Source: Ilumatobacteraceae bacterium (GTDB lineage Bacteria > Actinomycetota > Acidimicrobiia > Acidimicrobiales > Ilumatobacteraceae). From it: a stretch of DNA of 10,706 nucleotides. Of this stretch, positions 1-6,019 are shown in pieces. Under the pieces are notes generated by a model that worked only from the letters and a program-made list of their open reading frames with translations, had not been told where the DNA came from and did no database searches. Position 1 is the first letter of the stretch. Each line of letters opens with the position of its first letter. The position numbers and the translations under genes were made by a program. Where the stretch lies: assembly GCA_025456105.1 (NCBI GenBank), contig JALOLG010000019.1, positions 1-10,706 of the forward strand, read 5' to 3'.

Positions 1-1162
1 TGAACGCCGCGGCGAAGATCGGCGCGACCGCTTGGATGCCGCGCAGCGCGGCGATGTCGCGGGTGTGACGGCGCTCGTAGATCATCCCGACCAGGAGGAA
101 CAGCGCACCGGTGGAGATGCCGTGGTTCACCATCTGCATCACCGAGCCGGTGAGCGCCTGCGACGTGAAGGCGAACGTGCCCAGCACGATGAACCCGAGG
201 TGGGCCACCGACGAGTAGGCCACCAGGCGCTTCAGGTCCTTCTGCATCGTGGCGACGATGGCGCCGTAGATGATGCCGATCACCGCGAGGGTGAGGAACA
301 GCGGCCGGGCCCACCGCGCTGCGTCGGGGAACAGGTACACGCCGAAGCGGAGGAACCCGTAGGTGCCGAGCTTCAGCATCACACCGGCCAGCACCACCGA
401 GCCGGCCGTGGGTGCCTGGGTGTGCGCGTCGGGCAACCAGGTGTGGAGCGGGAACACCGGCACCTTCACCGCGAACGCGATCGCGAACGAGAAGAACAGC
501 CAGCGGGCGGTGGTGCTCGCGAAGTCGGCGTTCTCGGCGATGACCGTGAGGTCGAAGGTGACACCGTCGACGCCGTTGCGCGATGCGATGAAGACCGTCG
601 CGATGATGCCGACGAGCATGAACGCCGACCCGGCCATCGTGTACAGGAAGAACTTCGTGGCCGCGTACACCCGGCCCTCGTAGCCCCACCCACCGATGAG
701 GAAGTACATCGGCACGAGCACGATCTCGAAGAACAGGAAGAACACGAACAGGTCGAGGCTCAAGAAGCTGCCGAGCACACCGGCCTCGAGCAGCAGCAGC
801 CACGCCAGGTAGGGCTTGTCGCGGGCCGGATCGTCGTTGTGCGGGTCGATGCCCGCGATCGCGATCGGGAAGAGCACGCCCGTGAGCACGACGAGGAACA
901 GCGAGATGCCGTCGACGCCCAGGTGCCACGAGATGCCCCACGGCTCGATCCAGGTGTGCTTCGAGACGAACTGGAAGCCCTCCTGGCCGGTCTCGAACGA
1001 GGCCATCAGCCACACCGTGAGCGCGCCGGTGAGCACCGACGTCGCGAGTGCCACCACGCGCACGAGCGCGTGCTGGCGGCGGTGCAGGATCGCCACCACG
1101 AACGCGCCCACCACGGGCAGCAGCACGATCGTCGACAGGATCGGGAACGACGACTCGCCCAT
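1..1162 (-). CDS. nuoM: NADH-quinone oxidoreductase subunit M, 5' part (runs off left edge)
   Basis: Antiporter-like membrane subunit of complex I, thought to move one proton per cycle. The frame is open from an ATG at 1162-1160 to base 1, giving 387 codons of a protein usually about 500-550 residues, so the last part is outside the window. Seen in the translation: an N-terminal membrane segment (MGESSFPILSTIVLLPVVG), the LGVDGISLF motif near residue 81, the FFEIVLVPMY helix with Glu146 (equivalent of E. coli Glu144), and KVPVFPLHTWLPDAH with Lys233 followed by HTQAPTAGSVVLAGVMLKLG with Lys264. These are the charged residues of the proton path. The start shares one base with the nuoL stop (TGATG), and only a weak G-rich stretch precedes it, so it probably depends on translation of nuoL. 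The antiporter-type motifs and position after nuoL make NuoM far more likely than NuoN or an Mrp subunit. Confidence 0.96.
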   Translation of the reverse strand, partial: MGESSFPILSTIVLLPVVGAFVVAILHRRQHALVRVVALATSVLTGALTVWLMASFETGQEGFQFVSKHTWIEPWGISWHLGVDGISLFLVVLTGVLFPIAIAGIDPHNDDPARDKPYLAWLLLLEAGVLGSFLSLDLFVFFLFFEIVLVPMYFLIGGWGYEGRVYAATKFFLYTMAGSAFMLVGIIATVFIASRNGVDGVTFDLTVIAENADFASTTARWLFFSFAIAFAVKVPVFPLHTWLPDAHTQAPTAGSVVLAGVMLKLGTYGFLRFGVYLFPDAARWARPLFLTLAVIGIIYGAIVATMQKDLKRLVAYSSVAHLGFIVLGTFAFTSQALTGSVMQMVNHGISTGALFLLVGMIYERRHTRDIAALRGIQAVAPIFAAAF

Positions 1163-3090
1163 CAGACGAGCCCCCGCACGACGACCATCCAGACGAGCAC
1201 GAGGACCACCCCGACACCGAGCACGGCGGCGTAGGTGCGGACGAAGCCGGTCTGGGTGCGGCGCACACCACCGGCGCTGGCCCCGACGAGACGGGCGACG
1301 CCATTGACCGCGCCGTCGATGATGCGCTGGTCGAACCAGGCGATCGCCTCGAAGGCCTTGCGACCGGGGCCGCCCATGAACCGGGTGATCGTGCGGTCGT
1401 AGTACCACCCCTCCGCGAGGACCGTGGGCTCGACCGCCTTGACCTTGTGGCGCGAGTAGACGAGCCACGCGAGCACGATGCCCACGAGCGACGCAGCGAT
1501 CGCGATGCCGATGAGCAGCACCTTGTTGTCGTAGGCCCAGGTGCCCTCGATCTCGGCCTCGGCGAACTCCACCACAGGGTGCAGCCAGTCCTCGAGGCGG
1601 TGCTGCAGCTCCTTGGGGACGATGTCGAGCGAGGGCAGCTGGATGATGCCGGCGACGATCGACAGCCCGGCGAGCACCACGAGCGGGATCAGCATGATGG
1701 GCGGTGACTCGTGCGGCTTGTACTCGCCGTGGGCCCCGTGCTCCTCGGCGTGGCTCTCCCAGCGGGCCTCACCGAAGAACACCATGATCACCTGGCGCGT
1801 CATGTAGTACGCCGTGAGCACCGCCGTGACGATGCCGATCACGTAGAGCGGCACGCTGTCGGCGAGCGTGAACAGCAGGATCTCGTCCTTCGACCAGAAG
1901 CCGGCGAGGGGCGGGACGCCCGCGATGGCGAGCCAGCCGACGATGAACGTCGCCGCAGTGATCGGCATGAAGATCCGCAGCGCACCCATCCGGCGCATGT
2001 CCTGCTCCTCGTGCATCCCGTGGATGACCGAGCCCGACCCGAGGAACAGCAGCGCCTTGAAGCAGGCGTGCGTGACCATGTGGAAGATCGCGGCCACGTA
2101 GGCCCCGGAGCCGACGGCCAGGAACATGAAGCCGAGCTGGCTGACCGTGGAGTAGGCGAGCACCTTCTTGATGTCGTTCTGCGCCACGGCGATCGTGGCG
2201 GCGAACAGCGCCGTGAGCGCACCCACCCAGGCGATGATCGTCGGGGCGTAGTCGGCCGCCACCTCGAGAACGGGGCTGAAGCGCACCATGAGGAACACCC
2301 CGGCCGTCACCATCGTGGCGGCGTGGATGAGCGCCGACACGGGCGTGGGGCCCTCCATCGCGTCGGGGAGCCACACGTACAGCGGGAGCTGGGCGCTCTT
2401 GCCGACCGCACCCACGAACAGCAAGAGCGCGATCGCGGTGGCGGTGGTCTCGGCGAGCGCACCCTCCTCGGCGGCGAGGTTGACGGCGGCGTAGCTCACC
2501 GAGCCGACGGCCTGGAACATGAAGAACATCGCGAGCATCACGCCCCAGTCACCGATGCGGTTGGTGACGAACGCCTTCTTGCCCGCCGTGGCGGCCGACT
2601 CGCGCGTGTGCCAGAACGAGATGAGCAGGTACGAGCAGGTGCCCACGCCCTCCCAGCCCAGGAACGTGACGAGCAGGTTCTCGCCCAGCACCAGCACGAG
2701 CATCGAGAGCACGAACAGGTTGAGGTACAGGAAGAACTTCGAGAACTTCGGGTCGCCGTGCATGTACCCGATGGCGAAGAGGTGGATCAGTGCGGCGATG
2801 CCCGTGACGAAGAGGCACATCGTGATGCTGAGCGGGTCGGCCAGGAACGCCAGGTCGACCTGGAGCGACGAGACCGGCACCCACGAGAACAGCGTCTCGA
2901 CGTGCGACCGCTCCTCCTCCGACATGCCGAGCAGGTCGACGTAGACACCCACCGACACCACGAACGACGCCGCCACCATCGCCGTGGCGAGGTAGCCCGA
3001 CAGCGGATCACCGAGCCGCCGCCCGAACAGCAAGATGAGCAGGAAGCCGGCCAGCGGGAAGGCAGGGATCAACCAGAGGACGTCGAGCAC
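1162..3090 (-). CDS. nuoL: NADH-quinone oxidoreductase subunit L
   Basis: Distal antiporter-like subunit of complex I, integral to the membrane. The 642 residues match the family's usual 610-640. Key residues seen: Glu147 in GWEGVGTCSYLLI (TM5), Asp181 in NRIGDWG, Lys231 in VGKSAQLPLYVWLPDAMEGPTPVSALIHAATMV (TM7 and the signature loop), Lys309 in NDIKKVLAYSTVSQLG, Lys345 in HACFKALLFL, and Lys401 in FWSKDEIL (TM12). The C-terminal part after about residue 500 fits the long lateral helix and final TM segment typical of NuoL, which separates it from NuoM and NuoN. The start is GTG at 3090-3088, four bases after the nuoK stop. An AAGGG sits 8 bases upstream, and the MLDVLWLIPAFPLAGF beginning agrees with the family. 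It ends in TGA, overlapping the nuoM ATG by one base. Confidence 0.98.
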   Translation of the reverse strand: MLDVLWLIPAFPLAGFLLILLFGRRLGDPLSGYLATAMVAASFVVSVGVYVDLLGMSEEERSHVETLFSWVPVSSLQVDLAFLADPLSITMCLFVTGIAALIHLFAIGYMHGDPKFSKFFLYLNLFVLSMLVLVLGENLLVTFLGWEGVGTCSYLLISFWHTRESAATAGKKAFVTNRIGDWGVMLAMFFMFQAVGSVSYAAVNLAAEEGALAETTATAIALLLFVGAVGKSAQLPLYVWLPDAMEGPTPVSALIHAATMVTAGVFLMVRFSPVLEVAADYAPTIIAWVGALTALFAATIAVAQNDIKKVLAYSTVSQLGFMFLAVGSGAYVAAIFHMVTHACFKALLFLGSGSVIHGMHEEQDMRRMGALRIFMPITAATFIVGWLAIAGVPPLAGFWSKDEILLFTLADSVPLYVIGIVTAVLTAYYMTRQVIMVFFGEARWESHAEEHGAHGEYKPHESPPIMLIPLVVLAGLSIVAGIIQLPSLDIVPKELQHRLEDWLHPVVEFAEAEIEGTWAYDNKVLLIGIAIAASLVGIVLAWLVYSRHKVKAVEPTVLAEGWYYDRTITRFMGGPGRKAFEAIAWFDQRIIDGAVNGVARLVGASAGGVRRTQTGFVRTYAAVLGVGVVLVLVWMVVVRGLV

Positions 3091-3094
3091 GTCG

Positions 3095-3412
3095 TCAGCC
3101 CTTCAGCTCGGCGAGGTCGTCGGCGGTCGCGCCGGGGCGGCTGCGCAGGATGGACACGAGGATGCCGAGGCCCACGACCACCTCGGCCGCAGCGACGACC
3201 AGCACGAAGAACACCGCGGTCTGCCCGGAGATGTCGCCGAAGCGCACGGCCAGGGCGACGAAGCTGAGGTTGACCGCGTTGAGCATCAGCTCGATGCACA
3301 TGAAGATCACGAGCGGGTTGCGGCGCACGAGCACGCCCATCGCCCCGATGCCGAACAGCACGGCCGACAGCAGCAGGTACCAGGTCGTGGTGGGCACGAC
3401 GTCGGCGATCAC
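3095..3412 (-). CDS. nuoK: NADH-quinone oxidoreductase subunit K
   Basis: Small membrane subunit of complex I (MrpC-like) that joins the proton-pumping modules. It has 105 residues, against about 100 in the family, and three predicted membrane helices. The two conserved membrane glutamates are present: Glu41 in [13 protein letters not shown] (E. coli Glu36) and Glu77 in [15 protein letters not shown] (E. coli Glu72). The [10 protein letters not shown] motif between them is also typical. The start is GTG, overlapping the nuoJ stop as GTGA (3409-3412), with GAGGA 9 bases upstream. This overlap and the residue alignment support the GTG over an internal start. It sits between nuoJ and nuoL, as in most bacteria. 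Confidence 0.97.
   Translation of the reverse strand: MIADVVPTTTWYLLLSAVLFGIGAMGVLVRRNPLVIFMCIELMLNAVNLSFVALAVRFGDISGQTAVFFVLVVAAAEVVVGLGILVSILRSRPGATADDLAELKG
3099..3103 (-). promoter_or_regulatory. Ribosome binding site for nuoL (GTG start)
   Basis: AAGGG on the coding strand, 8 bases before the GTG at 3090, lying within the last codons of nuoK. It supports the non-ATG start of nuoL and implies that nuoL can recruit ribosomes as well as being coupled to nuoK. Confidence 0.65.
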
Positions 3413-3939
3413 GAGCGGTCGTCCTCTCGCGAGGCCCGCTGGCGGCGGGTCATCACCACGGTGCCGGCGACGGCCACGATGAGCAGCACCGACGTGAGCT
3501 CGAACGCGAACACCCGGTCGCTGAAGAGGTCCGCGGCGAGCTGGCGGATGTTGCTGTCGCCGTCGGACTGCAGCGGCTCACCCTGCGCCAGGGTGCTGCG
3601 CACCCGCAGGACGGCGGCGGCGACGATGCCGATGGTGCCGACGCCGATCACGATCGCCAGGGGTCGCTGCACCTTGAGCGGCTCGACCTCGATGTTCTCG
3701 GCGCGGTCGACCCCGAGGAGCATGATCACGAACAGGAAGAGCACGACGATCGCGCCGGCGTAGACGATCACCTGCACGGCCGCGAGGAAGTGCGCCTCGA
3801 GCGCCACGAAGTGCACCGCGACGCCGAACAGCGTCAGCACCAGCCCGAGCGCGGCGTGCACCGGGTTGCGGGACAAGATCACACCGCCTGCGCCCGCGAT
3901 CACCATCGCCGACGCCAGCACGAAGACGAGCAGCTCCAT
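3409..3939 (-). CDS. nuoJ: NADH-quinone oxidoreductase subunit J
   Basis: Membrane subunit of complex I at the junction of quinone module and pump modules. It has 176 residues (E. coli about 184), with five likely membrane helices: roughly 1-22, 28-48, 52-74, 92-110 and 144-164. The diagnostic TM3 sequence [26 protein letters not shown] is intact. It includes Tyr60, the position where this helix changes between alpha and pi-bulge forms in known structures. The [15 protein letters not shown] segment before it is also typical. The C-terminus is a short charged tail ([13 protein letters not shown]). The ATG at 3939-3937 shares one base with the TAA stop of nuoI, and GAGGA lies 8 bases upstream, inside the last codons of nuoI. 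The gene ends by overlapping nuoK as GTGA. Confidence 0.97.
   Translation of the reverse strand: MELLVFVLASAMVIAGAGGVILSRNPVHAALGLVLTLFGVAVHFVALEAHFLAAVQVIVYAGAIVVLFLFVIMLLGVDRAENIEVEPLKVQRPLAIVIGVGTIGIVAAAVLRVRSTLAQGEPLQSDGDSNIRQLAADLFSDRVFAFELTSVLLIVAVAGTVVMTRRQRASREDDRS
3422..3426 (-). promoter_or_regulatory. Ribosome binding site for nuoK (GTG start)
   Basis: GAGGA on the coding strand, 9 bases before the GTG at 3412 and inside the end of nuoJ. It supports the GTG that overlaps the nuoJ stop. Confidence 0.65.
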
Positions 3940-4778
3940 TATCGATGTCCTCGCTCGTCGGCCCGTTGGTTCGACTCGCTCGGATGCGCCTCGTCGCTGG
4001 CGCTTCCCTCCTCGATGGCGGGCTCGGCGTCCGCTTCGCTTCCGCCTCGCGCCGCGTGCGCCTCGTCGCTGGCGCTTCCCTCGGCGCGCGCCGCACTCGT
4101 CGCCTTCGGTTCGCTCGGCTGCCCTCCGTCGCGGACGGGCTGGGACGGTTCGGGGGTGCGGATGCCGTGGCCGAGCTCGCCGCTCCAGCCCTCGACGCCC
4201 TCGAACGTGGCATCACCCGACGGCGACGTCGCCCGCATCCAGCCGCTCGTGAGCGCGTCCTCACCCTCGCGCCAGTCCTCCCACGGCAGGCGCTGCGGCG
4301 CCCCGTCGTCGTCGACGAGCAGCTCGGCCTTGGTGTAGATGGCGTCGCGACGGTTCGTGAACGAGAACTCGAACAGCTTCGTCTCGGTGATCGCCTCGGT
4401 GGGGCACGCCTCCACGCAGAGGTCGCAGTGGATGCAGCGCAGGTAGTTGATCTCGTACACGTAGCCGTAGCGCTCGCCGGGCGACGTCGGGGTCTCGGGG
4501 TCGTTGTCGGCGCCGCGCACGTAGATGCACTTCGCGGGGCACACCCCGGCGCAGAGCTCGCAGCCGATGCACTTCTCCATGCCGTCCTCGTACCGGTTGA
4601 GGACGTGCCGGCCGTGCAGGCGCTCGGGCTTGGCGATCTTGGCGTCGTGGGCGACGTCGGGCGCGTCGGTGCCGCGCTTGCGAGCCGACCGGCCACCCGA
4701 GTACTCGGTGGTGACGCGCTGGCCGCCGAACAGCCGGTGCTGGCGGAGGGTGACGAGGAAGCCGTCGAGGTACCCCAT
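3939..4778 (-). CDS. nuoI: NADH-quinone oxidoreductase subunit I with long repeat-bearing C-terminal tail
   Basis: Peripheral-arm ferredoxin-like subunit holding clusters N6a and N6b, which pass electrons towards N2 and quinone. Both 4Fe-4S motifs are intact: [12 protein letters not shown] (Cys70, 73, 76, 80) and [12 protein letters not shown] (Cys115, 118, 121, 125). The following [27 protein letters not shown] is the usual end of the conserved fold. The protein is 279 residues, against about 180 in E. coli and about 210 in mycobacteria. The excess is a C-terminal tail, roughly residues 205-279, rich in Ala, Ser, Glu and Asp, with no cysteines and probably disordered. EGSASDEAH occurs twice in it (residues 233-241 and 257-265). 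Codons in the tail include GGA, AGC, GAA, CGA, CAA and CAT, unlike the rest of the operon, and it ends in TAA. The ATG overlaps the nuoH stop by one base and has GGGGAGGT about 9 bases upstream. The enzyme call is secure; the tail's function is unknown. Confidence 0.97.
   Translation of the reverse strand: MGYLDGFLVTLRQHRLFGGQRVTTEYSGGRSARKRGTDAPDVAHDAKIAKPERLHGRHVLNRYEDGMEKCIGCELCAGVCPAKCIYVRGADNDPETPTSPGERYGYVYEINYLRCIHCDLCVEACPTEAITETKLFEFSFTNRRDAIYTKAELLVDDDGAPQRLPWEDWREGEDALTSGWMRATSPSGDATFEGVEGWSGELGHGIRTPEPSQPVRDGGQPSEPKATSAARAEGSASDEAHAARGGSEADAEPAIEEGSASDEAHPSESNQRADERGHR
3948..3952 (-). promoter_or_regulatory. Ribosome binding site for nuoJ within nuoI tail
   Basis: GAGGA, 8 bases before the nuoJ ATG, formed by the GAG CGA GGA... 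region at the extreme 3' end of nuoI. The nuoI tail therefore carries the signal for the next gene, so whatever created the tail either kept or supplied it. Confidence 0.65.
3985..4010 (-). repeat. 26-bp direct repeat, copy in 3' end of nuoI (distal)
   Basis: Perfect 26-base match to 4057-4082, with a 72-base period, so both copies are in the same reading frame. On the coding strand this copy encodes EGSASDEA plus the first two bases of a His codon. It contains an inverted repeat GCGCC/GGCGC (3986-3990 and 3999-4003) around an 8-base loop, so it could form a small hairpin. The bases just outside the repeat differ between copies (3984 a, 4056 g; 4011 c, 4083 g). Confidence 0.9.
4057..4082 (-). 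repeat. 26-bp direct repeat, copy in 3' end of nuoI (proximal)
   Basis: Second copy of the unit at 3985-4010, identical over 26 bases. The inverted repeat GCGCC/GGCGC is at 4058-4062 and 4071-4075. Together with the spacer it makes a 24-residue tandem-like period in the NuoI tail. I cannot tell from one window whether this unit is dispersed elsewhere in the genome. Confidence 0.9.
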
Positions 4779-6019
4779 CAGGCCGACACCTCCCCACGAT
4801 CACGGAGGCCGCTGCTGGTGCGCAGGGCCCAGACGAACAGCAGGTACCCGACGGCGATCACCGCCAGCGACACGCCGACCACCACGCCGATGTTCCAGTC
4901 GGCGTCCTGCCCGACGCGGATGGCGGCGAGCAGCAGGAACCAGCCGAGCGCGACGGGGATGAGCACCTTCCAGCCGAGGTCCATCAGCTGGTCGTAGCGG
5001 AGCCGCGGCAGCGTGGCGCGGAACCAGACGTAGGCGTACAGGAACACCAGCACCTTCAGCAGGAACCACACCGTGCCCTCGATCGCGCCGGGGAGCAGCG
5101 GGATGTCGAGCGTGGTGTCGCCGATCGAGATGGGCTGCGGGCCGCCGAGGAACAGCGTGACGATGATGCCGCTCATCGTGATGGTGTTCATGAACTCGGC
5201 CAGGAAGAACAGTGCGAACCGGATGCTCGAGTACTCGGTGTTGAAGCCGCCCACGAGCTCCTGCTCGGCCTCCACGAGATCGAACGGCGGCCGGTTGAGC
5301 TCGGCCGTCGCGGCGATGAGGAAGATCACGAACGGCACGAAGCCGGTGGCGACGATGTGCCAGTCGCCGAGCGTCGGCTGGGCGATCACGATCCCGGCGG
5401 TCGACAGGGTGCCCGCCGAGAGCAGCACGGCAGCGAGGCTCAACCCGAGCGCCGCCTCATAGGAGATCATCTGCGCCGAGGCGCGCACCGAGCCGAGCAG
5501 CGGGTACTTCGATCCGCTCGACCACCCGGCGAGCATGATGCCGTACACCGCGATCGACGACAGCGCGAGGAACAGCAGGATCCCGATCGGCGGGTCGGCG
5601 AGCTGCACCCGGGTGGTCTCGCCGAACCACACCACCGTGCCGTCCTGCCCGTCGCTGAAGTCGCCGCCCAGCGGGATGATGCTCCACACGAGGAACGCGG
5701 GCACGAACGCGAGGAAGGGCGCGAGCCGGAACACCCACTTGTCGGCCTGGGCCGGCAGCAGGTCCTCCTTGAAGAACAGCTTGATGCCGTCGGCGAGCGT
5801 CTGGAGGATGCCGAACGGGCCGGCCTTGTTCGGGCCGACGCGGTTCTGCATGCCGGCGACGATCTTGCGCTCGAACCAGACCATGAACATCGTGCCGACG
5901 AGGCCGACGACGAAGATCACCACGACCTTGGCCAGCACGATGAGCAGCGGCGTCCACAGCAGCTCGCCCTCGAGGATCGGGTCGGCCGCGACGATGGCGG
6001 GCAGCGACGACGCGCTCAC
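4778..6019 (-). CDS. nuoH: NADH-quinone oxidoreductase subunit H
   Basis: Membrane subunit that anchors the peripheral arm and forms much of the quinone-access chamber. It has 413 residues, like the long actinobacterial forms (E. coli about 325). Family signatures seen: [23 protein letters not shown] (residues 48-70), [11 protein letters not shown] (76-86), [24 protein letters not shown] (165-188), and the acidic loop [26 protein letters not shown] (239-264), which carries the conserved Glu residues linking quinone chemistry to proton movement. About eight membrane helices are expected. The extra length lies in the loop around residues 117-142 and in a C-terminal helix plus short tail after about 370. 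The start is GTG, overlapping the nuoG stop as GTGA (6016-6019), with GAGGA 10 bases upstream. A later in-frame ATG (codon 44, in GTMFMVWFE) would remove the first membrane helix, so GTG is preferred. Confidence 0.97.
   Translation of the reverse strand: MSASSLPAIVAADPILEGELLWTPLLIVLAKVVVIFVVGLVGTMFMVWFERKIVAGMQNRVGPNKAGPFGILQTLADGIKLFFKEDLLPAQADKWVFRLAPFLAFVPAFLVWSIIPLGGDFSDGQDGTVVWFGETTRVQLADPPIGILLFLALSSIAVYGIMLAGWSSGSKYPLLGSVRASAQMISYEAALGLSLAAVLLSAGTLSTAGIVIAQPTLGDWHIVATGFVPFVIFLIAATAELNRPPFDLVEAEQELVGGFNTEYSSIRFALFFLAEFMNTITMSGIIVTLFLGGPQPISIGDTTLDIPLLPGAIEGTVWFLLKVLVFLYAYVWFRATLPRLRYDQLMDLGWKVLIPVALGWFLLLAAIRVGQDADWNIGVVVGVSLAVIAVGYLLFVWALRTSSGLRDRGEVSA
4788..4795 (-). promoter_or_regulatory. 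Strong ribosome binding site for nuoI
   Basis: GGGGAGGT on the coding strand, with GGAGGT ending 9 bases before the nuoI ATG at 4778. It is the best Shine-Dalgarno match in the window and lies within the last codons of nuoH. Confidence 0.75.

Noticed and set aside
1705..1758. A His/Glu-rich loop in NuoL (residues 445-462) that could look like a metal-binding site
   Set aside because: NuoL proteins commonly have a polar, histidine-containing loop at this point between membrane helices, so it is a family feature, not evidence of metal binding.
3578..4696. A 372-codon minus-strand frame spanning nuoI and nuoJ
   Set aside because: It is an off-frame reading of two recognised genes, with an Arg/Ser/Ala-rich product. 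It would need both nuoI and nuoJ to be wrong, but both match their families.
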